Made by a program: the position numbers and the translations under genes. The notes beneath the pieces are model-generated. The model saw only the letters and a list, made by a program, of their open reading frames with translations. It was not told the origin of the DNA and did no database searches. A stretch of 9,392 bases of DNA from Pseudomonadota bacterium (lineage in GTDB: Bacteria; Pseudomonadota; Alphaproteobacteria; Reyranellales; Reyranellaceae), in assembly GCA_023436825.1 (NCBI GenBank), contig JAEZHS010000350.1, positions 1-9,392 of the forward strand. Reading direction: 5' to 3'. Of the stretch, positions 1 through 7,846 are shown piece by piece. The stretch's first letter is position 1; each line of letters opens with the position of its first letter.

Positions 1-23
1 TGGCGACGGTCACGCCGTCAGCC

Positions 24-902
24 GTGGAGCCCGAAGGCGGGCGGACGCTGCCCGGCAAGGTCTGGCTGTTGCTGCGCATGACCGGCGAGAGCTTCATCGC
101 CGACGATGCCTGGAGCCGCGGCGCCTCGATCGCCTACTTCACGCTGTTCTCCGTGGCGCCGACGCTTCTGGTGGTGATCGCCGTTGCCGGGCTGGTGTTC
201 GGCCAGGACGCGGCTCAAGGGGCGATCGTCGATCAGCTCGGCGGCTTGATGGGACGGGCGACGGCCGAAGCCGTGCAAGCCATGATCCGCAGCGCGTCCG
301 ACCACATGAGCGGCACCTGGGCTACGGTGATCGGCTTGGTCGCGATCCTGCTCGCCACGACCGGCGTGTTCGGCGAGGTCCAGGCGTCACTGAATACCGT
401 GTGGGAGGCCAAGTCGCGCCGCTCGACCCTGTCGCGCCTGGTGCGGGCGAGGCTTGCCAGCCTCGGCCTGGTCATCGCCTTCGGCTTCGTGCTCATGGTG
501 TCGCTGGCCGTCAGTGCCGCGCTCACCGCGCTCATGACTTTCCTGCACGGCGTTTTTCCCGTGCTGGAAGCCGGTCTGGCCGTGATCGATTTCGTGCTGT
601 CGATCGTGCTGATTTCTGCGCTCTTCGCGGCCATGTACAAAGTGCTGCCCGACACGCCAATCGCGTGGCGGGACGTCATCGTCGGAGCCGTCTGCGCCAC
701 CCTGCTGTTCGCCGCTGGCAAGTACCTGATCGCGCTCTATATCGGAGAGAGCAACATCGCCTCGAGCTTCGGCGCGGCCGGAGCGCTGATCGTGCTGCTG
801 CTCTGGATCTTCTATTCGGCGCAGATCTTCCTGCTGGGGGCCGAGTTCACCCGCGCCTGGGCCTGTGTCTTTGGCAGCCGTTGCGCGCCCAAGGCTGGCT
901 GA
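24..902 (+). CDS. YihY/BrkB-family inner-membrane protein
   Basis: This 292-residue protein belongs to the YihY/virulence factor BrkB family of polytopic inner-membrane proteins. Members were once called ribonuclease BN, which is no longer accepted, and their molecular role is unsettled. Six hydrophobic segments are visible at about residues 35-59, 98-117, 145-172, 187-205, 217-238 and 250-272. The typical family stretches are present: WSRGASIAYFTLFSVAP (30-46), GVFGEVQASLNTVWEA near 114-129, and YSAQIFLLGAEFTRAW near 264-279. The length is normal for the family. The start given is GTG at 24, but the frame stays open to the left edge and bases 1-2 are TG. A start codon whose first base lies just outside the window would add eight residues (xATVTPSA), so the true N-terminus may be cut. 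The family call is firm; the start is not. Confidence 0.9.
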   Translation: MEPEGGRTLPGKVWLLLRMTGESFIADDAWSRGASIAYFTLFSVAPTLLVVIAVAGLVFGQDAAQGAIVDQLGGLMGRATAEAVQAMIRSASDHMSGTWATVIGLVAILLATTGVFGEVQASLNTVWEAKSRRSTLSRLVRARLASLGLVIAFGFVLMVSLAVSAALTALMTFLHGVFPVLEAGLAVIDFVLSIVLISALFAAMYKVLPDTPIAWRDVIVGAVCATLLFAAGKYLIALYIGESNIASSFGAAGALIVLLLWIFYSAQIFLLGAEFTRAWACVFGSRCAPKAG

Positions 903-1044
903 GCCTGGTGTGGCCGAGAGGTCACTATTGGCTTGATTCCGCTGAATCGCCCCGGACCGTCCCGTTTACGCCTCCTCTGCGCGCAACGCTTTGGCCGTCG
1001 GCGCCGTTCTTCCATCGGTGGTGGTGCAGAACCCCGGACAAGAG

Positions 1045-1608
1045 ATGAAACGTGGTATTCTCGTAGCGACCTTGATGGTGACGGCGGCCGGTGTTGCCAG
1101 TGCCAACCTGTTGACGTCGGCATCGGCGCCTCGGGATGTGACGTCTCCGTTACCGCAGGCGCAGCCGGCAACCGAAGCGCCGGCAGCCGCCGCCAGGAGC
1201 GGCGACGGCAGAGCCGGTCTCGACCACAAGACGCGCGCCCAGCCTGCGCCGGCACCGAACACGCCGCCCAAGGTCGTGGCCTCGCAGAGCACGCACAAGG
1301 CCTTGGTGGAGCCGCAGCAGGCGCCGGTGCCGTTCCGGATGAAGCCACGGCCGCCGGTCAATCTGCCGCCCGTCGCAGAGAAGGCGGATGAGGCCAAGGC
1401 AGCAGAAAAGCCTGCGCAAACGTCGTCCGATCCTGTCGGCGATATCGCCAGCGAGAACGCCGCCCGCGCCGCCATCGAGGCGGACGGCTACAAGGGCGTC
1501 AAGGTGCTGCGCAAGGGCGCCAACGGCGTCTGGCATGCCAGTGGGCTGCGCGGCGCGACGACGGTGATGCTGACGGTCGATGCCAGCGGCTCCGTGTCAG
1601 CCGACTAG
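1045..1608 (+). CDS. Exported Ala/Pro-rich protein with small C-terminal domain, function unknown
   Basis: I do not recognise this 187-residue protein as a named gene. The N-terminus reads as a signal peptide: MKRG, then a hydrophobic run to about residue 18, with likely cleavage after VASA (residue 20). It should be periplasmic or secreted. Residues about 21-135 are low-complexity, rich in Ala, Pro, Lys and Glu, and probably disordered. Residues about 136-187 look folded: a short helix (ENAARAAIEADGY), then strands through GVKVLRKGANGVWHASG and a final VMLTVDASGSVSA. This helix-plus-strands outline recalls PepSY-like periplasmic domains, an inference from pattern only. The ATG at 1045 is chosen over an in-frame ATG at 991 because it places the signal peptide at the N-terminus. 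The ribosome site before it is weak. It lies 142 bases downstream of the YihY-family gene on the same strand. Confidence 0.72.
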   Translation: MKRGILVATLMVTAAGVASANLLTSASAPRDVTSPLPQAQPATEAPAAAARSGDGRAGLDHKTRAQPAPAPNTPPKVVASQSTHKALVEPQQAPVPFRMKPRPPVNLPPVAEKADEAKAAEKPAQTSSDPVGDIASENAARAAIEADGYKGVKVLRKGANGVWHASGLRGATTVMLTVDASGSVSAD

Positions 1609-1615
1609 AGGCCTA

Positions 1616-1690
1616 CTGTCATCTCGAGTGTAGCGAGGGACCTTTGAAGCCAGAGGAAAAAGGTCCCGCGCTTACGCTCGGGATGACGGC
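1616..1690. repeat. Imperfect inverted repeat, dispersed palindromic element
   Basis: The left arm (about 1618-1645, GTCATCTCGAGTGTAGCGAG then GGACCTTT) is matched in reverse complement by the right arm (about 1660-1688, ending GCTCGGGATGAC), with three substitutions and one single-base gap over roughly 28 bases. The loop of about 14 bases is GAAGCCAGAGGAAA-like. The arm sequence GTCATCCCGAGCGTAGCGAG is familiar as a dispersed intergenic palindrome in alphaproteobacterial genomes. It starts seven bases after the stop of the exported-protein gene and could fold in RNA as a long hairpin that ends or protects the message. The final bases of the window begin what looks like another copy. Confidence 0.75.
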
Positions 1691-1817
1691 ATTGCCAATA
1701 TTCGGCACTTGTGATTCCGGACACCAGATCTGGCGTCCTTGCCCGCTTCACACGCCATACTTGGGCCCTCTACGGCACGCAAAAATTCGCGAAAATGAAA
1801 CCTGTCTACTTAAGTTA

Positions 1818-1845
1818 TTTACATCTGGCACTAAAGTTATATAAT
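1818..1845 (+). promoter_or_regulatory. Sigma70-like promoter candidate (TTTACA-16-TATAAT)
   Basis: A TTTACA hexamer at 1818-1823 and a perfect TATAAT at 1840-1845 are separated by 16 bases. Both sit in an AT-rich patch (about 1780-1845) that stands out from the GC-rich surroundings. Transcription would start near 1852 and run rightwards into a stretch with no recognisable plus-strand gene before the convergent dehydratase gene. AT-rich DNA yields chance TATAAT matches, so this is a candidate only. The spacing and both hexamers are nevertheless good for a high-GC genome. Confidence 0.45.
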
Positions 1846-1851
1846 CGGGCC

Positions 1852-1992
1852 TGTTGCGTCGCTTTCCCGCGCTGTCGCTCTATGCATCGTTCATCCGGCG
1901 ATTCCGGTTGCGGAACTTGCGTAACTGTCCGAATTCGGAATGAGGCCCAACCCATAGGGGGTGCGATCTCGAAGAGCTACTAGGCTCTTTGT
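1852..1992 (+). ncRNA. Possible small untranslated RNA (unverified)
   Basis: The segment starts about seven bases after a perfect TATAAT and contains small hairpins: TTCCG-GTTG-CGGAA at 1902-1915, the palindrome at 1928-1939 and AAGAGC-TACTAG-GCTCTT followed by TTGT at 1972-1992. The last could be a weak intrinsic terminator, but its U-tract is very short. No known RNA family (tRNA, 4.5S, 6S, tmRNA, riboswitch) was recognised. The call rests on promoter plus hairpins plus absence of a gene, so the ends are guesses. Confidence 0.18.
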
Positions 1993-2017
1993 CGGAAACG
2001 CCGGAAACGCCGGAAAC
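1993..2017. repeat. Short tandem repeat, 9-bp unit, about 2.8 copies
   Basis: The unit CGGAAACGC occurs exactly at 1993-2001 and 2002-2010, and CGGAAAC continues at 2011-2017. It lies in non-coding DNA downstream of the dehydratase gene. It could vary in copy number by slippage or be a cluster of binding half-sites; nothing in the sequence decides. Confidence 0.75.
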
Positions 2018-2033
2018 CTCCGTACCGCTGACA

Positions 2034-2049
2034 GCAGTGCATGCACTGC
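2034..2049. other. Perfect 16-bp palindrome downstream of the dehydratase gene
   Basis: GCAGTGCATGCACTGC is its own reverse complement. In the minus-strand transcript it lies 17 bases beyond the dehydratase stop codon and could fold as a GCAGTG-CATG-CACTGC hairpin, lengthened by a G-U and a C-G pair. No U-tract follows, so it is not a standard intrinsic terminator. It could instead be a protein-binding site or an mRNA 3' end stabiliser. Confidence 0.6.
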
Positions 2050-2066
2050 CGAGGTCTTACGGCGGT

Positions 2067-2354
2067 TCACGCCAAGGAGTCGATGAACCTCGCCAGGGCC
2101 ACGTCCTTGTCGCTCAATCCGCCGGCATCGTGCGTCGACAACACGATCTCGACGTTGCTGTAGACGTTGGACCATTCCGGATGGTGGTCGGCCTTCTCGG
2201 CGGCCAGCGCCACCCGGGCCATGAATCCCCAAGCCTCGTTGAAATCGGCGAACTTCAGGCTGCGCTTGATGGCGTCGCGGCCCGGGACTTCCTGCCATTT
2301 CGGCAGGGACGCGAGGGCTTGGGTGCGGGCGGCTCCGGTGAGCTTGGTGGTCAT
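2067..2354 (-). CDS. phhB: Pterin-4a-carbinolamine dehydratase (PCD/DCoH family)
   Basis: This 95-residue protein matches the family of 4a-hydroxytetrahydrobiopterin dehydratases. These enzymes remove water from the 4a-hydroxypterin made by pterin-dependent aromatic amino acid hydroxylases so that the cofactor can be recycled. The family core is clear: a DHHPEW motif at residues 56-61 (His57 and His58), then [18 protein letters not shown] with His75 and Asp84 at the positions of the other conserved active-site residues. The length of about 95 residues is typical for a cytoplasmic bacterial PCD. The ATG at 2354 is supported by a strong AGGAGG six bases upstream; longer readings of the frame are rejected. 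No phenylalanine hydroxylase gene lies in the window. It is divergent from the transporter binding-protein gene, with 82 bases between them, so the two may share a control region, but no functional link is evident. Confidence 0.93.
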   Translation of the reverse strand: MTTKLTGAARTQALASLPKWQEVPGRDAIKRSLKFADFNEAWGFMARVALAAEKADHHPEWSNVYSNVEIVLSTHDAGGLSDKDVALARFIDSLA

Positions 2355-2360
2355 GAGGCA

Positions 2361-2366
2361 CCTCCT
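2361..2366 (-). promoter_or_regulatory. Strong Shine-Dalgarno of the dehydratase gene
   Basis: The minus strand reads AGGAGG followed by TGCCTC and ATG, a six-base spacing. It fixes the dehydratase start at 2354. Confidence 0.85.
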
Positions 2367-2424
2367 GGTATGGCGTAAAGCTTGCCTCATTCGCAGGCGT
2401 GGGCCTAGGCTCCGCACCGGCTTC

Positions 2425-2430
2425 AGGAGG
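2425..2430 (+). promoter_or_regulatory. Strong Shine-Dalgarno of the binding-protein gene
   Basis: AGGAGG followed by GCTTCC and GTG, a six-base spacing, supports the GTG start at 2437 against the longer frame that runs back over the dehydratase gene. The 82 bases between the two divergent starts (2355-2436) must hold both promoters; I could not pick a clear -35/-10 pair for either. Confidence 0.85.
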
Positions 2431-2436
2431 GCTTCC

Positions 2437-3963
2437 GTGAAATTGCTACGACGTACCGCGATTACTGCCGCCGCCGCATCCGTGCTGGCGCCGCCGGCCT
2501 TCGCCCAGAAGAGTGCGGACACGCTGCGCATCCTGTTCCAGGACGCCGTGCCCAACGTCGACATGTACTTCAACAGCCAGCGTACCGGCCTGATCCTGGC
2601 CCACCAGGCGTGGGACATGCTGGTGCATCGCGACCCCGCGACATTCGAGATCAAGCCCGCACTCGCCACCGACTGGAAGTTCGCCGAGGACAACTCGCTC
2701 GACCTCACCATCCGCCAGGGCGTGAAGTTTCACGACGGCAGCACGCTCTCGGCCGACGATGTCGTCTACACCATCAACATGGCGGCCAACCCCGACAGCA
2801 AGGTGGCGACGCCCTCGAACTACGCCTGGATCGACAAGGCCGAGAAGACCGGCGACTGGACCGTGCGGATCAAGATGAAGAGGCCGACGCCGGCGGCGCT
2901 GGAATATCTCGCCATGGTGACGCCGATCCATCCCAAGGCCTATCGCGAGAAGGTCGGGCCCGAGGGTTTCGCCGCCAAGCCGGTCGGCGCCGGCCCGTAC
3001 AAGATCGTCAAGAACGAGCAGGGCAAGGAGGTCGTCTTCGAGCGCTTCGACGACTACTGGGTGGGCTCGCCCAAGGGCAAGCCGGCGATCAAGACTCTGC
3101 ACGTGCGCTTCGTGCCCGACGTCACCACCGCGGTGACCGAGCTCCTGGCCCAGCGCGCCGACTGGGTGTGGAACTTCAATCCCGACCAGCTCGCCAACAT
3201 CAACAAGATGCCGCACCTGCAGGCGACGCAGCAGGAATCGATGCGCATCGGGTATCTCTCGATCGACGCCGCCGGCCGCTCGGGCAAGGACAATCCCCTG
3301 ACCAATGTGAAGGTGCGGCAGGCGATCTGGCACGCCATCAACCGCCAGGAGATGGCCGACAAGCTGGTCCAGGGCGGCAGCCGCGTGCCACAGGCGCCAT
3401 GCTTCCCAACCCAGTTCGGCTGCGACGCCGACGCCGCGGTCAAATACGCCTACGACCCGGCCAAGGCCAAGGCGCTGCTCGCCGAAGCAGGCTTCCCCAA
3501 CGGCTTCGATATCGAGCTGTTGACCTACGTGCCGGTGACGTCGTGGACGGCGGCGATCCAGAACTACCTCCAGGCGGTCGGCATTCGCGCCAGAATCACC
3601 CAGATGCAGGTGGCGCCGGCGATCCAGAAGGCGTGGCGCGGCGAGGCCCAGCTCTATCACGGCTCGTGGGGCAGCTACTCGATCAACGACGTCTCGGCGG
3701 TCTTCCCGGTGATGTACGGCAAGGACGCGCCCGACAACTACAGCCGCGATCCCGAGCTCGAGGCGCTGGTCGCCGAGGGCGGCAACACGTCCGACCCTGA
3801 GGCGCGCAAGAAGGCCTATTCGGCGGCGGTCAAGCTGATGACCGAGAAGGCCTACTGGCTGGCGCTGTTCACCTACGTGAACGCCTACGCCTTCTCGAAG
3901 CAGCTCGAGTTCAAGACCTTCCCCGACGAGCTGCCGCGCTTCTATCTGGCGAAGTGGAAGTGA
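2437..3963 (+). CDS. ABC transporter periplasmic substrate-binding protein, SBP_bac_5 (peptide/nickel type)
   Basis: This 508-residue protein is the extracytoplasmic receptor of a peptide/opine/nickel-class ABC importer. Residues 1-23 form a signal peptide ([10 protein letters not shown], an Ala-rich core, then PPAFA) with likely cleavage after Ala23. The twin arginine lacks the usual Tat context, so Sec export is more likely. Family landmarks are [18 protein letters not shown] (95-112), GAGPYKI (184-190), and [14 protein letters not shown] (293-306). Cys322 and Cys329 are close enough to form a disulfide. There is no lipobox cysteine. The family binds peptides, opines, sugars, metals chelates and aromatic compounds, so the ligand cannot be read from sequence. 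It starts at GTG with AGGAGG six bases upstream. Its partners are surely the permeases and ATPases on the opposite strand (6020-8764). Its TGA directly abuts the stop codon of the convergent monooxygenase gene, which leaves no room for a separate terminator. Confidence 0.95.
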   Translation: MKLLRRTAITAAAASVLAPPAFAQKSADTLRILFQDAVPNVDMYFNSQRTGLILAHQAWDMLVHRDPATFEIKPALATDWKFAEDNSLDLTIRQGVKFHDGSTLSADDVVYTINMAANPDSKVATPSNYAWIDKAEKTGDWTVRIKMKRPTPAALEYLAMVTPIHPKAYREKVGPEGFAAKPVGAGPYKIVKNEQGKEVVFERFDDYWVGSPKGKPAIKTLHVRFVPDVTTAVTELLAQRADWVWNFNPDQLANINKMPHLQATQQESMRIGYLSIDAAGRSGKDNPLTNVKVRQAIWHAINRQEMADKLVQGGSRVPQAPCFPTQFGCDADAAVKYAYDPAKAKALLAEAGFPNGFDIELLTYVPVTSWTAAIQNYLQAVGIRARITQMQVAPAIQKAWRGEAQLYHGSWGSYSINDVSAVFPVMYGKDAPDNYSRDPELEALVAEGGNTSDPEARKKAYSAAVKLMTEKAYWLALFTYVNAYAFSKQLEFKTFPDELPRFYLAKWK

Positions 3964-5091
3964 CTATGAAAGCGGCGCCGTCCAGGGGTTGTAGCCGTAC
4001 ACCCAGTCGGTGTCGGTGACGCCCTTGCCCCAGCTGTTGGTCCGCGAGGTGAGCTGCATCCTCGCAGTCCGCGGCTTGCGGTTCATTTCGTAGCGCTTCA
4101 GCGCAGCGGCGACGCCGTCACGCTCGACGCCTTCGAGACAGCGCGACAGGATCGCAGCGTCCTCGATCGCCATTGCCGCGCCCTGCGCCATGTAGGGCGT
4201 CATGGGATGGCAGGCGTCGCCCAGCAGCGCGACGTTGACTTCGACCCAGTGCTCCAGCGGATCGCGATCGACCAGCGGCCGCTTGTGCACGTCGGGGCAG
4301 GCCGCCAGCACGCGCTGCACGTCGGGATGAAACCCCTCGAACGCCGCGCGCAAGACATTGACGTCGCCCTTGGCCGACCACGATTCGAGATTGAAACCGG
4401 GCTCGGGCTGGCTGGTGACGAAGTAGACCTCGCTGCGGTCTGGCTTCACCGGGTACATGACGATGTGGCGGTCTTCGCCCCACCACTTGGTGCAGTCGCC
4501 CATGTCGAAGCCGTCGAGGCGCGCCGCCGGATAGACCGTGCGATAGGCGATGCGGCCGGTGAAGTGCGGCTCCTCCTCGCCGAACAGGACGGTGCGCGCC
4601 ACCGAGTTCACGCCATCGGCGGCGACCACGGCGTCGGCGGTGACGGCATTGCCGTTGGCGAAGGCGAGCCGCACGCCGTCGGTGGTCTGGTCGAGGCCTT
4701 CGAGCTTGTGGTCGAGCTGGATCAGCTCGTCCGGCACGATGCCCGCCAGCGCCGCATGCAGGTCGCCGCGGTGGGCCAGGAGGTATGGCGCGCCATATTT
4801 GTCCTCGGCCGGCCGGCCGAACAGCATGTCGAACAGGACCTCGCCGGTGCGCCAGTCGCGGTTGTTCCACGAGCGCGGATAGAAGGTCTCGGCGCGCAGA
4901 TGCCGCTCGAGCCCGAGGCCGCGCAGCACGTGCATGGCGTTACAGCCGATCTGGATGCCGGCGCCGAGCCGCGTGAACTGCTGCGCCTGCTCGTAGACCG
5001 TGACCGTATGGCCAACCTTGCGCAATGCCGCGGCAGAGGCGAGCCCGCCCATGCCGGCGCCGATGACGGCGATGTTCAGACCAGCAGGCAT
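3964..5091 (-). CDS. FAD-dependent aromatic-ring monooxygenase, NicC-like (group A flavoprotein hydroxylase)
   Basis: This 375-residue enzyme has all three marks of group A flavin hydroxylases: the FAD-binding GAGMGG at 11-16, the DG motif (VVAADGVNSVAR, 155-166), and the GD motif (LLGDACHPMTPYMAQGA, 289-305). These enzymes use NAD(P)H and oxygen to hydroxylate an aromatic ring, in the cytoplasm. From memory, it aligns closely with Pseudomonas putida NicC (6-hydroxynicotinate 3-monooxygenase): shared FTRLGAGI, KWWxEDRH, RAAFEGxHP and a C-terminal WVYGY. Cys200, His209 and Tyr213 match NicC Cys202, His211 and Tyr215. However, NicC His47 is Gln47 here and NicC His302 is Tyr300, so the substrate probably differs. 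3-Hydroxybenzoate- or salicylate-type hydroxylase are alternatives. The ATG at 5091 overlaps the end of the upstream ATPase gene by 16 bases, with a GGGGG six bases before it. It is the last gene of the operon. Confidence 0.9.
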   Translation of the reverse strand: MPAGLNIAVIGAGMGGLASAAALRKVGHTVTVYEQAQQFTRLGAGIQIGCNAMHVLRGLGLERHLRAETFYPRSWNNRDWRTGEVLFDMLFGRPAEDKYGAPYLLAHRGDLHAALAGIVPDELIQLDHKLEGLDQTTDGVRLAFANGNAVTADAVVAADGVNSVARTVLFGEEEPHFTGRIAYRTVYPAARLDGFDMGDCTKWWGEDRHIVMYPVKPDRSEVYFVTSQPEPGFNLESWSAKGDVNVLRAAFEGFHPDVQRVLAACPDVHKRPLVDRDPLEHWVEVNVALLGDACHPMTPYMAQGAAMAIEDAAILSRCLEGVERDGVAAALKRYEMNRKPRTARMQLTSRTNSWGKGVTDTDWVYGYNPWTAPLS

Positions 5092-6019
5092 TCGACGCCC
5101 CCGGCAGGCCGCGGCTTCAGGGGAGGCGTCTCGATCGAGCAGCGCGGCTCGGCGATCGGACAGCGCGGATGGAAGCGGCAGCCGGTCGGGATGTTCGCGG
5201 GGTCGGGCAGCGTGTCGCCGAGGCCGACATCGGGTACGCCCAGCCCAGGCTCCGGCGTCAGCACCGAGGCGAGCAGGGCCTTGGTGTAGGGATGCTCGGG
5301 CCGCCGGAACAGCGTCTCGGTCGGCGCGCGCTCGACGAAGCGGCCGAGGTACATCACCGCCACCTCGCTCGCGACATGCTCGACGACGGCGAGGTTGTGG
5401 CTGATGAAGAGGTAGGTGAGGCCGAGATCGCGGCGCAGCTCGGCCAGCAGGTTCAGGATCTGCGCCTGCACCGAGACGTCGAGCGCGCTGGTCGGCTCGT
5501 CGCACACGACGATGCGCGGCCGCAGCACCAGGGCGCGGGCGATGGCCACGCGCTGGCGCTGGCCACCCGACAGCTCGGTCGGCAGGCGACGGCCCATCTC
5601 GGCGCTGAGCCCCACGCGCGCCAGCATCTCGTCGACGCGTTTCGTGATCTCCCCGCCGGCGATGTCGCCCTGCGCCTTGAGCGGCATGGCGACGATGTCG
5701 CGCACGCGGGTCAGGGGATTGAGCGAGGCGAAGGGATCCTGGAACACCGGCTGGATCAACCGCGCGCGGGCGCGGCGATCCATCGCGATGACGCGCTGGC
5801 CCTCGACCGCGATGTCGCCCGCCGTCGGCTCGAGCAGGCCGAGGATCAGGCGCGCCAAGGTGGACTTGCCGCAGCCCGATTCGCCCACGACGCCTAGAAC
5901 GCCGCCCGGCGGCACGGCGAAGGAGACGTCGTCGATCGCCACGACATGACGGTCGGCGCCGAAAAGCCCGCCCTTGACGCGGAAGGTCTTGCGGACCGCC
6001 TTGACCTCGATGGCCGCGT

Positions 6020-6023
<4 letters not shown>
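5076..6023 (-). CDS. Peptide/opine-type ABC importer ATPase, DppF/OppF-like
   Basis: This 315-residue ATP-binding subunit is the second of two in a peptide/opine/nickel-class importer and powers transport from the cytoplasmic face of the membrane. Visible are Walker A GESGCGKS (47-54), the Q-loop Gln95 in VFQDPFASLNP, the signature LSGGQRQR (151-158), Walker B IVVCDE (171-176) with catalytic Glu176, and the H-loop His209. The N-terminal insertion RVKGGLFGADRH (15-26) is typical of the DppF branch. The C-terminal oligopeptide-transporter extension has four cysteines (282, 288, 295, 312) in the usual CxFxxRC...C...C spacing. Its ATG overlaps the stop of the preceding ATPase gene in an ATGA, and no ribosome site is visible, which suggests translational coupling. 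Its own end overlaps the monooxygenase start by 16 bases. Confidence 0.95.
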
Positions 6024-6972
<949 letters not shown>

Positions 6973-6976
<4 letters not shown>

Positions 6977-7836
6977 GGATCGGACCTCGCGCCGAACAGG
7001 TCGCGCAGGCCGTCGCCCAGCAGGTTGATGCCCAGCACCAGCACGAACAGCGCCACGCCCGGGATCACGATCACCCATGGGCTGAAGAACATGTAGTCCT
7101 TGGCTTCGGCGATCATCAGGCCCCACGACGGCAAGGGCGGCGGCACGCCGAGCCCGAGGAAGGAGAGGGCGGCCTCGAGCAGAATGGCGAGGGCGATCTC
7201 GAGCGTCGCCACCACGACGAGATGGCTCGCGATGTTGGGCAGCACTTCACCCGCCAGGATGCGGAAGCGCGAGCAGCCGGCGCACCAGGCGGCGGCGACG
7301 AAGTCGAGGTTGCGCACCTGCATGGTGGTCGAGCGCGCCACGACGGCGAAGCGGTCCCACAGCAGCAGGCCAAGCGTCAGCACCAGCAGGGTCATCGAGC
7401 TGCCGAGCAGGCCGACGACGGCCAGCGCCACCAGCACGACGGGGATGGAAAGCCGCGTGGTGATGGCGAACAGCACGGCGTCGTCGACACGGCCGCCGAG
7501 AAAGCCGCCGAGCACGCCGAGCGCGATGCCGATGATTCCCGACACCACGGTCACGGTGACGCCGATCAGCATGGAGATCCGGCAGCCCCAGATCAGGCGC
7601 GAGAGATAGTCGCGGCCGAGCTGGTCGGTGCCGAGGAGATGGTCGGGACTGGTGCCGGCCATCCAGAAGGGCGGCAGCAGGCGCTTGCTGAGGTCCTGCG
7701 TGAAGGGGTCGTGCGGCACGAGCAGCGGAGCGAAGATGGCGCAGATCGCGGCAATGCCGACGATCACGGCGCCGATCCAGGTACTGGCGCTCTTCCAGCC
7801 CCGCCTCGGGCCGGCTGCTGCGGAAGCGGCGCTCAT
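6973..7836 (-). CDS. Peptide/opine-type ABC importer permease, DppC-like
   Basis: This inner-membrane subunit has 287 residues from the ATG at 7836. It has an initial membrane segment (about 20-40), then the DppC-family stretch HLLGTDQLGRDYLSRLIWG (67-85). Further segments lie at about 89-115, 118-142, 145-166, 203-227 and 253-274. The cytoplasmic coupling (EAA) loop is DFVAAAWCAGCSRFRILAGE (178-197), followed by VLPN; the usual form is EAARALG, so AAAWCAG with two cysteines is a slight departure. The C-terminus (INLLGDGLRDLFGARSDP) is typical. An in-frame GTG at 7857 would add seven residues and overlap the upstream permease by 11 bases; neither start has a strong ribosome site. I prefer the ATG, which leaves a ten-base gap. 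The 3' end overlaps the DppD-like gene by four bases. Confidence 0.93.
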
Positions 7837-7846
7837 GGCCCCGTAC

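Larger units (their letters stand above)
1609..2066. other. 458-base gene-free region between convergent genes
   Basis: I find no convincing protein gene here. A short open frame at 1711-1983 has an erratic composition and no ribosome site. The region does hold structure: an inverted repeat (1616-1690), a near-perfect 20-bp palindrome at 1719-1738 (GGACACCAGATCTGGCGTCC, one mismatched pair), and an AT-rich patch at about 1780-1845 ending in a sigma70-like promoter. Further on are a TTCCG-GTTG-CGGAA hairpin (1902-1915), the palindrome TCCGAATTCGGA (1928-1939), an AAGAGC/GCTCTT hairpin (1972-1989), a 9-bp tandem repeat (1993-2017) and a 16-bp palindrome (2034-2049). The composition is clearly more AT-rich than the flanking genes between about 1780 and 1845. 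Confidence 0.7.

Noticed and set aside
1711..1983. 90-residue open frame in the gene-free region
   Set aside because: It lacks a ribosome site, spans the AT-rich promoter patch, and its composition changes midway; it is likely chance.
1880..1990. Possible tRNA or known structured RNA
   Set aside because: No cloverleaf, no T-loop GTTCGA-type sequence and no CCA-type acceptor end could be assembled on either strand.
2167..2436. N-terminal extension of the binding protein over the dehydratase gene
   Set aside because: It is antisense to the dehydratase coding region, and a strong AGGAGG plus signal peptide fix the start at GTG 2437.
2446..3660. Long minus-strand open frame opposite the binding-protein gene
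   Set aside because: Its composition is His/Arg/Gly/Leu-rich with no family motif; such antisense frames are common in high-GC genes.
4207..5289. Long plus-strand open frame opposite the monooxygenase gene
   Set aside because: It has no recognisable domain, spans two real genes and has shadow-like composition.
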